In this document: in pieces, positions 36,296 through 64,000 of the stretch
Layout: each line of letters opens with the position of its first letter
How positions within the stretch are numbered: position 1 is the first letter of the stretch
Source of the DNA: Orientallactaga sibirica
Taxonomy: Eukaryota; Chordata; Mammalia; Rodentia; Dipodidae
Direction of reading: 5' to 3'
Assembly (NCBI GenBank): GCA_036365145.1
Contig: JAEOAD010000982.1
Location: forward strand, 5,110,001-5,174,000
DNA length: 64,000 nucleotides
The notes under the pieces: model-generated
Told to the model about the DNA's origin: nothing
Databases searched by the model: none
What the model saw: the letters and a program-made list of their open reading frames with translations, nothing else
Made by a program: the position numbers and the translations under genes

Positions 36296-36700
36296 GAAGC
36301 AAAGGGCTTATTTCTGGCTCACAATTTCAGGTGGAGTTGCATGGCACAGAAGCCATGGTGACAAGAGTGGGTCATATGCGCTAGCAGGAAGTACTGTTTG
36401 AACAAGAAGTTGGGCTGGGCTATAAAATCTCAAGGCATTGAGTGTTCATTGCTAAATGACACATTTATATCACCCATTCCAAGGCCAAGGCCCAGAGAAT
36501 ATTGAAGAAGAGAGGGCAGAAGGATTGTACAGAGGATGGGAAAGAGTGCTGTGGAATGATATCTTCTGGATATAAAATGGTCACTGAACTTATGACCTCA
36601 CAGTTACTGCTATTGCCTGCACAATGTCTTCATGCAATGTCTCTGAATATTGAGGCAGGGACAGCAGCTTGCTTCTCTTGGCATGACACCTCTGCTTAAG
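36296..36700. repeat. Retroelement-derived mosaic, family not assigned
   Basis: The first part (GGGCTTATTTCTGGCTCACAA) resembles the unassigned repeat at 28310. The second part (GAGGGCAGAAGGATTGTA, TTATGACCTCACAGT) echoes L1 3' UTR phrases. Confidence 0.45.
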
Positions 36701-36785
36701 AGCACTGGGAGGTCATGATAAGTTTCCATCTTCTTGACTTTCTTCTCCTGGCATAGAAGCTTCATTCAAAAATCAGCACTACTAA

Positions 36786-36992
36786 GCTGGAGAGATGGCT
36801 CAGTGGTTAAGGCATTTGCTTGTGAAGTCTAAGGACCCAGGTTTGATTGCCCAGTACCATGTAAGCCAGATGCACATAGTGGTATATGCATCTGGAGTTC
36901 GTTTGCAGTGGCTGGAGGCCCTGGAATGCCCATTCTCTTTCTCTTTCTCTCACTCCCTCTTTCTCTCTCTCAAATAATAATAATAAAAAAAA
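36786..36992 (+). repeat. DIP SINE
   Basis: AGCTGGAGAGATGGCTCAGTGG, GCCAGATGCACATAGTGG, GCATCTGGAGTTCGTTTGC and GGCCCTGGAATGCCC, then (CTTT)n/(TC)n and an AATAATAAT tail. Confidence 0.95.
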
Positions 36993-37149
36993 ACAGCACC
37001 ACTGGTACCTTAAATTTGGATTACTTTCTAGTCTTTAGAATAAATTAAATATTATTATTATTATTCCCTTTTGCCACCCTCCATAACTTCAACATGTCCC
37101 ACAGTAGAACACAAATTTTCTTTTTAAATGAAAATAAATTATTTATTTA

Positions 37150-37465
37150 TGAAATAAATGAGAGTTGACTAAAGTGCTTCCCTTGCAAGCATGACTTTGT
37201 TCATATCTCTAGCACCCAAATAAAATGTATGGCATGGTGAAGTACCCCTGTAATTTCAGCATGAGGAGACAGAGATGAGAAGATCCTTGAAGTCACCTTG
37301 CATCAAAGAATAAAAGTGAAAAATGAACAAGGAAGACCCTACCCAGTACTGGCCTCTTCATGTATGCATACACATGTACATGCACACAAAAATACAAACA
37401 CACACATATGAACATTCATACACATGTATGCATACCACACGCATATACAAGTAAGAAAAAAAAAG
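37150..37465 (+). repeat. B4-type composite SINE, degraded, just beyond the ANOS1 3' end
   Basis: AGTGCTTCCCTTGCAAGCATG, TGTATGGCATGGTGAAGTACC and GAAGACCCTACCCAGTACTGG lead to an ACACATG-rich tail. It marks where repeats resume after the ANOS1 3' UTR. Confidence 0.65.
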
Positions 37466-37501
37466 GAAATGAGCCAGATCATTGGTCAGGTGTAAACATA
37501 C

Positions 37502-37507
37502 TTTATT
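37502..37507 (-). promoter_or_regulatory. Candidate distal polyadenylation signal AATAAA for ANOS1
   Basis: Plus-strand TTTATT reads AATAAA on the minus strand. It is followed by a T/G-containing stretch (GTATGTTTACACCTG), and SINE-derived sequence resumes just beyond. It is the last such hexamer before the repeat-poor block ends. Confidence 0.55.
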
Positions 37508-40317
37508 ATCGAATCAGTATGTACAAAGTCTAACATGAAAAAAATGAGTCACAGAATATCAGATTATTTACAATATTTCTTGTATTTTTACAAAATGTTT
37601 TTACAAGATTACTTGTCTCTACATAACATGACACACATACACAGAAATCCATTTTTATTACATATATAAATAAATATTGACTTTAAATGACCACAGTGAG
37701 GGAGATGAATTCTATAGGCCATGTGCATGAAAAGGTAGGCATTCTGTTATCTGCATACTACAATAATAATTAAGTAAATGGAAAGAAATAATAATTTTAT
37801 CTAGACCCCTGTTAATCACTTGGTAAATTGTATATCTCACTACAATATTCAGTAGAGGTAAGACACTTATCACTGTCATGTCACATGTGAAACCAAGCAC
37901 CACCATGCAAAACCATGGGTCAGAGTCAACACCTTCATGGATTCATTTATATTTTAAACTCGGCTTTAAAGTACATGCAGGCGCCCAGTCTCTTTGTTCT
38001 GGTTAGAGTAGGCATGTTTGCTTAACAAAAGTTAGTGTTATTTATAACTATAGGAGTGTGTAAATGTGAGCAACCCAGGGCACACAGGATAAGAAAGGCA
38101 TTCAATAAATAAGTCAATATCACAAATGGAATTGTCTAAACACAGTGCAGCATTCATATTTGTCCATGCATCATGGAGAAACAATTCCAAACTCAGTCTT
38201 GTCATCAGATCTTTCAGCAGACATGAAGATAAAAATTAGGTTTTGCAGATAAATGTGATCTTTCAAGTCAAATGTCTGAGCTGCTTTTTATTTTGGGAGC
38301 TTGCTACTGCAATTGATCATGGTCCTCATAGAGGGCAAGTTCATAGAGGACTGTATGGTAGAGCTTCTTAATTTATGCAGACAGAAATTTCTGGGGATAC
38401 TTTGGGTTGTTACATCTCAGGGGTGGATGCCATGGGAATGTAATATAGAGAACCCAGCAATACTGCTCAACCATTTCACAATGCATAGCACCCCTCAACA
38501 AAGAATTCTCCAGCCCCAAATGTTACACAGCTGAAGTTGGAATGCCTACTCCATACAGGCATATATGTGATCTTTCACCATTCTAGAATATACATGTATT
38601 TGGAAATTTTAGGCTAAACTTTTCAAAAAGTGACCTGTCATAAAGTTTGTCATCTCTCATGTTCATACCCATATTAAACAATGAATAAATTGAATGATAT
38701 ACATTAGCTTGTATTGAAAACATCACATTGCTCTATGGTTCTCCTTAAAGAACAAGATGATAGAACTAAAAACTTCATCAGTAATGTATAAATGCTCTGA
38801 GTAAAAATAATGCATAGAACTGAAAAATGTAACAAGTTAATCATTAATGTTTGGGGAAATATTTTTAATGAACTCAAGTTTTAAAACAGTTAATATTCTC
38901 ACTGCATATATTCTCATGCATGAGAAAAATATGTAATTTCAACAAAACATTAGAGAATTAGGAATCACAACTATTCTTTGAAGGAGCTGGATTTTTGTCA
39001 TTTTATTAGGACACTCATTTCTAAAATTCAAAAGCATGAATTATATTTTTGAAATTTTGATTTTAATAGGAAATTTGAACTAAAAAATAAAGTTATGCTT
39101 CTTTTATTACTTCATTAGTAGTGTTTTTCTTCTATAACAGTAATAAATTTTTAAATTTTGAATATTGTAGAAAAATCAGATATTTATAAATGTAGATTTT
39201 AATTTTTTAAGGAAGTAGTCATTTTCAGATATATCATCTGAAGTAAAGCTATCTTTATTTGCTCATGTTTTTAACCAGATAAAAGAAACATAATTATATT
39301 TTATAAAATTACATTTTATATAATTTAATAATATTTTGTATCTATGAATACAGTTTTGCATTTTAAAATATAAAATAGTACAAAAGTTGGCTGGAATAAA
39401 TATTTGGATTTATTCATGATGAATTACAGCAAAAGATAAATGTGTATCCATTAATTATCAATTTTTGAAATTTTAAGAATGAGAAATTTGGATGCTGGTA
39501 CTGGCAAATACATGAGGGTGATGTTGAAATAAGTTTGGGGTGTTTTTAAGTGAAGGCTATTTCCTGTCATCTCTATTCAGATATCCTTCAAAACAGGTAG
39601 ATCCACAACACTTTGTGATAAGTCCATTCCAAGATACAATAAAGGCTGCAAAACCATTCAGACCCACATAGACTTCTATTCTGAGATCGCAACTGTATAC
39701 TACTTACACAAAGTCACAAAGCTTTTATTTGTACAGTCTTTGCTGTTAGAATACTTTCACACTCAAAAAACAGGTATTTGTTCTTAGGTACCCAGGCTTC
39801 CAGACTATGTCTCATAATGATATGCATGGATACAATGATAGTAGTAGCTTCTATGCACTTTACTTTTCACCTGACCCTGGCCACCGCAGAGAGGCCTGGT
39901 GGAGTCAATGAGTTCTCAGCTGTACACAGTCCCAGCAGTGGCCAGCCATCGATGGGTATTCAGAGTCAGTCCCACCATGTAAACATATCAATAATGAGTC
40001 AGCTTTTCTTCCTGCAGTACTTGGATAGACAGTGAAACAAGAAAGTCTTTGCTCTTTACACACTTTAGAACTATATCTTTATCCATTATTGGTGAGATGT
40101 GGAAATAATTTCTTGATGTAATGTTAAAAAGTATCATCAGCAAAGAATTTTAATTTCTCCAATGCAAAAATCTGACTAGCAGGTTAATTCATCGAATTGC
40201 CTGGCTTTGTGAATCTTATAAATTATAAATTACAAATTAAGCTTTTATTTTGAGCTATACAAACAGATGCTTAAAGGGCCTAAAGAGGGACCACTTTTAG
40301 ATTTAAGTGTATGATGA

Positions 40318-40430
40318 GAACAGGAACAGTGGGCCTAGTAGTGCATGTCTGCAATCCCAACACTTTGAAAACTGAGGCCGATAGGGTCTTTCATAGCCCA
40401 GGCTAGCTTCAAATTTCTATCTCAAAATAA
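40318..40430 (+). repeat. Old 7SL monomer inside the ANOS1 3' UTR
   Basis: GTGGGCCTAGTAGTGCATGTC, GCAATCCCAACACTTTGAA, CATAGCCCAGGCTAGCTTC and ATCTCAAAATAAAAG follow 7SL SINE order. It is antisense to the gene. Confidence 0.6.
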
Positions 40431-40992
40431 AAGAATTAATGTATGGGTGTAGTTCAGATAATAAACTTTCAGTTAAAATCACCTATGATAAAATGATCTC
40501 ATGGCAGACTGGAAGGAACAGTGCCAAAAGGCTGCATAATCTTGCTCAATTTTGAGAATCAAAGTAATAAGTTAAAATCAAAGTATATTTTATTGATGAA
40601 ATATATGCTTAGTGTGTACAAAAATTCGGTATTTTCTACACTATTTTTTTTGAGAATTTGCTGCTCCAATATCAGGAAAATTTCAGTTCTGCAACAATTC
40701 AAAAGCAGTTACAAAAGCACATATGGAAATACAATTCAGAGTTAAGTAGACCTGATCTTCATTTTCTCCTTTTGCCTAAGAAGTTAGTGTCCATATTCTC
40801 TGGAGAATATTTGTCATTTGTTTTTAGTCATGCCTGTGATTGACAGAAGTCCTTACTGCACTGACACTACATAGTATGAGTGTGTGAGGGGGGACTCTGA
40901 GAAGTACCCATGGCTTCTGTAAGTACTGTGTCTACTTGCTGAGGTTCGACAAGCTTATAGAGCTGTACAATATATAAACACCTGGAAACGCT

Positions 40993-58763
<17,771 letters not shown>

Positions 58764-60555
58764 CTACAAGAAAGCACAATATTTTAAGTTACTTATATAA
58801 TAGAAAAAAAACTGTTCTCATGCATATTCATTGCAGATCAAAGACATTATAACATGATTATAATATAAATGTCCCCAAGGTCCAAATATCCAATGTGAGG
58901 CAAAAATGTTGCTATTAAATTAAAAAGGCAGACAGAATTGAATTACACAATTTATTCATTCTCTACCTCCATTACTTCTTGAAGTACTGTTACCTAGTAA
59001 CAAGATCTATCTCAAGTTTTACTTTTCTCACAACTTTTCTGTTTTTATTTAACTGCATCTTTTCTGGTATGTTGATCCCAATTCCTAAAGCCCACCTAGC
59101 CTAGCTGCTTCCTATCTACATTTATGCTTGCTTTTTCTCAGCATGGCATGGTCCTATGAGAAATACTCTATGTCCTTCCCAAACCTCCTATCAACCACCT
59201 TTGCTCAAGATTTTCCTAGGTAAATTAAAGTAAATTACATTTTAGTGTTCCTGTTCTCTCAGTTGGAAATAATTCATTTCCTCTCATGTGTTCCTCCAAC
59301 TAAAGGTAGAAGTTCTATAGGACAAAGGTGTTATATTAATCTTACTTGAGATGTATTCATTTCATCTAGTGTATCCAATGCATCTTAAGCAGCCACACTT
59401 GGCAGAGGACATCAATGAGCTGATGTCTCAAAGGCTGTAACCATGGGGGAAGAGAGGGCTGTGTGCAGAACATTTGTGGTATTAGACAGCAGTCCATGAC
59501 ATGAGACTCACTATGTTTCTCTGGGTACCTTTTCTGTTCTTAAAGAATAATAAGCTTAACTGTTTTGATTCCTGCTGGTGCTGGTGTCCCTGGTGGCCAC
59601 TGGCCTAGTTGGTAAGCTTCCCATGCTGTTTTATTGACATTCATTCAACATCCCATGAAATAAAGCAGGATCCAGGAAACATTTCAAAATGGACCAAATA
59701 GCTAATAGTTTTGGCTTTGTGAACCATGTTCTTTATCCCAAAACCGCAATGACAATTTTAGCCCCAAAGAAGCCAGAGATTATATAAAAGTAATGAAATG
59801 AATTTACAAAAACAGGTGGAACTGAATGGGCTATACTTGCATAACATTTTAAAAAGTAGAATTAGCATAGACAAAAGACCAAAAAAAAAAATAAGCACTC
59901 AAAAAATCTTAAGAATCACACCCAGCTTTAGGCACAACAAACAACAAAGAAGTTGAGATTAAATCCCCCAGCCATGTTACCATCACTGTGATCCCAACTC
60001 ATGTGCTTCAATATGAGGAGATCACAAAGTCCTCAAACCTCAAGTCTTGAAAAACCTCAAGTTTTCTTCTGAATTCAGAAGGTGCATAATGAAAGTTATG
60101 CCCTTTGATGCAAGATTTTCTACAAACTAAAAATCCAATTACCCATAGAAAGGTGCATAAACTGAAATTACCATATACTGATGAGAAACATGTTAGAAAA
60201 ATTTACTGATGAAACTGAAATGTTCATACTTTTGGGATGGTGGGAGGAAGTATGAAAGAAAAGGGGTAACATGCCGAACCAAGGGAAGGCAGGATCCATA
60301 AAGGAGAGCTGGGGCCCCAAAGGAATTACCAATCTGTCCTCACAATAATATGCCCATTGTAGATTCTCTCTCATTCCTTGGTGAAAATGAAATCATGCTT
60401 TGAACGTTTTAGTAAAAGGAATTCAAATCCATGCTTGTGTAACAGAATAGCACTCACTAGGGTACTATAATGTGCAGGCACTGTAGCCCTACAGAGGGCC
60501 AGTATTAACAATGAATTAGAGTCCAGGAGGGAAGGCAGGAAGAGGCCACACAACT
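58764..60555. other. ANOS1 intron 8 (inferred), nothing recognised
   Basis: Unique-looking sequence upstream of exon 9. I searched the minus strand here and on to 64000 for the expected exon 8 peptide (ending near the second FN3 domain) and did not see it. Confidence 0.55.
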
Positions 60556-60559
60556 CACA

Positions 60560-60775
60560 GAACCTGTTTCTTGGAGTCTAAGAGTGTGGCTCAGAGATAA
60601 AACATGTAACTGTGAAGCAAAAGGCCCCGTGTTTGGAACTGCAAAAGATGCTGAGGATGTAGCTCAGTTGGTTGAGTACTTGCCAAACATGCATGAAATC
60701 CTGGTTTCTATCCTCAACAACATATAAGACTTGCATTGTAGCCTGGGCTACATGGAAACTTGACTCAAACCAATC
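60560..60775 (+). repeat. Two ID/tRNA-like monomers, ANOS1 intron 8
   Basis: GTGTGGCTCAGAGATAAAACATG and GTGTTTGGAACTGC form one degraded unit. GAGGATGTAGCTCAGTTGGTTGAG with GAAATCCTGGTTTCTATCC forms a second. A short 7SL-like GTAGCCTGGGCTACATGG follows. Confidence 0.65.
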
Positions 60776-60779
60776 TACA

Positions 60780-61001
60780 TTAAAAAAAATAATCATTTAT
60801 TTCATTCTTACAAATAGAAGCACCGGCCCTCTTGTCACTGCAAATGAACTTCAGATGCAGGCACCTCTTTGTACATCTGGCTTAATGTGGGCACTATGAA
60901 ATCAAACCTGGGACAGCAGGTTCTGCAAGCAAGCATCTTTAACTACTGAGGCATCTCACTATCCCTCATTTATTTCTTTTATTTATTTATGAGAGCAAAA
61001 G

Positions 61002-61037
<36 letters not shown>

Positions 61038-61188
61038 GGAGTGCTAGGGCCTCCAGCCACTGCAAACAAACTCCAGATGCATGTGCCCCCTTGTGTATCT
61101 GGCTTACGTGGGTCCTGGAGAATTGAACTGGGATCCTTTGACTTTGCAGGCAAATGCCTTAACCACTAATCCATCTCTCCAGCTCTCA
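60780..61188 (-). repeat. Two DIP SINEs in tandem, ANOS1 intron 8
   Basis: 60780-60965 is an older copy (CACTGCAAATGAACTTCAG, GTACATCTGGCTTAATGTGG, GAGGCATCTCACTATCCC). 60967-61188 is a younger copy with (GA)n, GCCTCCAGCCACTGCAAAC and CCATCTCTCCAGCTC. Both have the same orientation. Confidence 0.92.
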
Positions 61189-61309
61189 TTTATTTCTTGA
61201 TACCACCAGAACATTGAAAAAAACCTCCTGATTCTACCACAAGTCTTTATTAACTAAGGAATTCAAGTTGTAAGATGTTCATAAGCTTATTTTTGTCTCT
61301 TTTTTCCTC

Positions 61310-61797
61310 TCTCTCTGCATGTGTGTGTGTACGTGCATGTAGAAGCCAAAGAACAATGTTGGGGGATGTCCACCTTTCTTGAGACAAGATCTCTTAGAAT
61401 TATGGAGCACACCAAGTAGGCTAGACAGGCTGTCCAGTGATCTCTAAGTATTCTCATATCTCCACAACCCCAGGCATATGCCATAGGGTCCAGCATATTT
61501 TAAATTTTATTTCTATTTTCAAGCAGAAAGAGATAGAGAGACAGAGAGAATGGCCATGTCAGGGCCTCCAGCTACTACAAATGAATTCCAGATGCATGCA
61601 CCACTTTGTGCATCTGGCTTTACATAGGTAATGGGGAATCAGACCCGGGCCATTGGACATTGCAGGCAAGCACCTTAACCACTGAGCAATCTCTCCAGCC
61701 TGGACCCAGCATTTTTATGTAGACTCTATGGATTGAACTCAGATTCTCATGGTTGGAAGATGAGCACTATACCCACTAAGTCATCTTCCCAGTCCCA
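61310..61797 (-). repeat. B4-type SINE split by a DIP insertion, ANOS1 intron 8
   Basis: 61310-61496 holds the B4 tail and 7SL-like part (GTACGTGCATGTAGAAGCC, GAGACAAGATCTCTTAG, AGGCATATGCCATAGGG). 61703-61797 holds the tRNA-like head (GGATTGAACTCAGATTC, CCACTAAGTCATCTTCCCAGTCCC). Confidence 0.85.
61497..61701 (-). repeat. DIP SINE nested in B4
   Basis: TTTTCAAGCAGAAAGAGATAG, GTCAGGGCCTCCAGCTAC, GTGCATCTGGCTTTACATAGG and CACTGAGCAATCTCTCCAGCC. GGTCCAGCAT before and GGACCCAGCAT after look like the target duplication. Confidence 0.93.
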
Positions 61798-62307
61798 TAT
61801 TTATGAGTTCTTTAATCTAGAATGTGGAGAATTAACCTGTAGATAACCAAAGATGGAAGTGAAGACAATATGTTCAACCTCTGTGTATTCTGTCTTCCTC
61901 TTTTTTAAGACTCTAGGCAAGCCTTAATCTTTCATTGTAGATATAAGAACATACTTTTATATATTTAAAGACTCAGCAGCCATAGTTGCTTTACAAAATG
62001 ACTCAAGAGTTGAAATACATTCATAGGAGTGAGGTTTAGATGAGCCATGGGTAAAAGTTAGAAAATGTGCATCCTTCAGCACTGGAAGTGAGTGTCTTTG
62101 TAAGATTGTCTATTCTACTTTCAGCAGCAAACAAAGAAGAAATGAAGTCCTATCTACTATAGTCTGAAGATATATGAGGTCTTCTTTACATTCACTCATA
62201 TGCATGTTTAAGAGAATCTAGTATAGATTATAGCTTTTCAAATGTCTGAATTTTAATTAATTTTATACACTAAGACTGAGAAGATTTTCACTATATACTT
62301 CATGTAT
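61798..62307. other. ANOS1 intron 8, nothing recognised
   Basis: No repeat or coding signal identified. Confidence 0.5.
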
Positions 62308-62518
62308 ATTTTTAATATTTTATTTTATTTATTTGTTTGTTGGAGAGAGAGACAGATAGAAAGAGAATGGGCATGTGAGGGCCTCTAGCCACTGCAAACA
62401 AACACCAGATACATGCGCCATCTTGTGCATCTGGCTTACATGGGAGTGGGGAATTGATCCTGGGTCTTTAGGCTTCACAGGAAAATGCCTTAAGCACTTA
62501 AGCCATCTCTCCAGCCCT
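62308..62518 (-). repeat. DIP SINE, ANOS1 intron 8
   Basis: TATTTTATTTTATTTATTTG, ATGTGAGGGCCTCTAGCCAC, GTGCATCTGGCTTACATGGG and AAGCCATCTCTCCAGCCC. CTTCATG(C/T)ATATTTT on each side is the likely duplication. Confidence 0.95.
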
Positions 62519-63312
62519 TCATGCATATTTTGGAGAGCTGGAATATTATTTCAGCTCCAAGAGACCTTGGAAACACTTGGAATATGTCAGTGGTGGGAAT
62601 ATTTTCCCTATCTCTAAAGAAAAAGGAAACATTTCCTACTTTATTCAGGAGACCCTTTTATAAAACTACATAAGCATTCAGCCTTTGCTTGCATAAAAAC
62701 AATTATCATGATAATATCTAGCAGCTTGAAGACCTGGAAAAATATAACTCAAAAAGTAATTTATACCCTGACATTTATTAATCTACTTTCTATAAAATAT
62801 AATTTCCCTTCATGACAGTATAAAGTTGTAATTATGTTCTGCTTCTAGTTGGTTCGTGATGAAATATGATGTGTTCTTATAAGTCATGTATACTAGTGTT
62901 TATGAGGGTATATATCAATATTTGAATATTAAATCCCAACAAACATTCAACTGTATCCTGCATAATCTGTTGTTCAATGGGTCTCTTCTGAAAAATAAAC
63001 CAAAACAATGTGGGTTACTACAGGTAGTTCTCAATATTTTTTTTAAAATTCTGCCTAACGTAACTATTCAATTTACAACCAGCAATACACAATTCTTCCC
63101 CCCAAATGCATGACAAAGTCCCTTGAGGAATACTTAGCCTCTAGTATCCAATAATTTAAATATGACAATATAGGTTTAACACCTCTCAGCTACTGATATC
63201 ATTTCAATTGATATTATATTACACAGTAGGAAATAGAGCAAAGAAAAACACAAGTATTCTCTTGATATATGTGTGCTTATACACAAAGTCTTTTAACAAC
63301 CTCACAGGTGGA
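62519..63312. other. ANOS1 intron 8, nothing recognised
   Basis: AT-rich, unique-looking. Confidence 0.5.
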
Positions 63313-63492
63313 GGGCTGGAGAGATGGCTTAGAGGTTAGGCCATTTGCCTGCAAAGCCAAAGAATCCTGGTTCCATTCTCCAGGACCCACATAAGCCAGA
63401 TGCACAAAGGGGTGTATGCATCTGGAGTTTGTTTGCAGTAGCTGGAGGGTCATTCTCACCCCCTTTGGCTCAAATAAATAAATAAATAAAAT
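63313..63492 (+). repeat. DIP SINE, ANOS1 intron 8
   Basis: GGGCTGGAGAGATGGCTTAGAGG, GTTCCATTCTCCAGGACCC, GCCAGATGCACAAAGGGG, GCATCTGGAGTTTGTTTGC and (AAAT)n. The GGCCCTGG..GCCC block is shortened. Confidence 0.95.
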
Positions 63493-63639
63493 ATAGTTTA
63501 AAAAAACTGGAAATTTGTAATTATAACTCTTGTTTCTGTAACTGGTACTTAGCTGGCATTTGTAACTACCTTCTTCTACTAGGCATTCTATATTTCCTCC
63601 ACCTTCAGCAAGCACCTCAGCAGGTCTTGGTTCTTTCTT

Positions 63640-63905
63640 CCCCCCATAGTTTATTTTTATTTATATTATTTTGATTTTACATTCATAGTGTTGGCTCCCT
63701 TTTCCTCATCCCTGTCCTTCTTCCAAAGGGACCCTCATCAATGGGGAATGTGGGTCATGCATTGTGGGGGTAGTCAAGAGTTCTGGGGGGTAGGCCAAAT
63801 CTCTGTGCATAATGCCCCAGCTTGTGGCTCTAACATTCTTTCTGCCCCCTCTTCCGTGAATTTCCCTGAGCCACATTGGGGTCATTTTAGTTCTAATTCA
63901 GTGAT
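63640..63905 (-). mobile_element. LINE-1 3' end fragment
   Basis: TTTTATTTATATTATTTTGATT, CCCTCATCAATGGGGAATGTGG, AATGCCCCAGCTTGTGGCTC and CACATTGGGGTCATTTTAG match 20330-20580 closely. It is 5'-truncated near 63905. Confidence 0.88.
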
Positions 63906-64000
63906 AAGGTTTAGTTCTCAATATTTTTTGTTCAGCTTTTCTTCTCAAACTTTTCTGAATCATTCTTTAGATAAAATGGCCTTTAATAGGTTAACTGTCA

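Larger units (their letters stand above)
37485..40992 (-). other. ANOS1: ANOS1 3' untranslated region (inferred, about 3.5 kb)
   Basis: Between the stop codon and a SINE-derived stretch ending near 37460 lies about 3.5 kb that is AT-rich and almost free of young repeats, in contrast with the rest of the window. One decayed 7SL-type monomer (40318-40430) is the only clear exception. Human ANOS1 has a 3' UTR of about 4 kb as I recall, so the length fits. Several AATAAA hexamers on the minus strand (plus-strand TTTATT near 40590, 40245, 39725, 39002 and 38287) leave room for alternative polyadenylation. The distal end is inferred from the last signal before repeats resume. Confidence 0.7.

Noticed and set aside
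58764..64000. Possible ANOS1 exon 8 upstream of exon 9
   Set aside because: I looked on the minus strand for the end of FN3-2 (an aromatic/Thr-rich segment leading to a split Lys codon) and found none; the intron probably extends past the window.

Overview
This window looks like nuclear DNA from a rodent, most likely a dipodoid (jerboa, birch mouse or jumping mouse group). The evidence is the SINE content. There are about 25 copies of a B2-superfamily tRNA-derived SINE whose body carries the phrases CCAGATGCAC, CATCTGGAGTT and GCAGTGGCTAGAGGCCCTGG, which fits the DIP family of jerboas. Alongside it are B1 (7SL) SINEs with a body unlike mouse or rat B1 (CCACCCTGAGACTACATAG), B4-type composites, one clean ID element, an ORR1-like MaLR LTR, and L1 copies with a lineage-specific 3' UTR. 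There are no bacterial genes, operons, CRISPR arrays or tRNA genes.

The only gene I can support is the 3' half of ANOS1 (formerly KAL1; anosmin-1, the X-linked Kallmann syndrome protein), on the minus strand. Six consecutive coding exons were found by translation and splice-site reading: 58617-58763, 49069-49163, 45905-46076, 44007-44227, 42783-42924 and 40993-41051. By homology they are exons 9-14. All five introns are GT-AG, all phases fit, and the joined frame is open for 278 residues. It covers the third and fourth fibronectin type III domains and the histidine-rich C-terminal tail. A repeat-poor 3' UTR of about 3.5 kb follows, with a distal AATAAA at 37502-37507 (read on the minus strand). 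Earlier exons should lie beyond 64000. As far as I recall, no ANOS1 orthologue has been found in mouse or rat, so an intact 3' half in a rodent genome is the main result here.

Layout: 1-37.48 kb is intergenic DNA downstream of ANOS1, dominated by SINEs, one rearranged minus-strand L1 (11.5-16.1 kb), L1 3' ends at 20.3-21.1 kb, and an inverted cluster of L1 3' ends at 26.0-27.6 kb. From 37.48 to 41.05 kb is the 3' UTR and terminal exon. From 41.05 to 58.76 kb are exons 13 to 9 and their introns. These contain long pyrimidine and purine tracts, a 16-bp-flanked insertion ending in an inverted copy of its own flank, ERV-like LTRs, a tandem B1 pair sharing target-site duplications, and a solo MaLR LTR. 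From 58.76 to 64 kb is the preceding intron, with a dense run of DIP elements.

Identities of repeat families and comparisons with human anosmin-1 come from memory of those families; no database search was possible. Repeat ends are approximate except where target-site duplications fix them.
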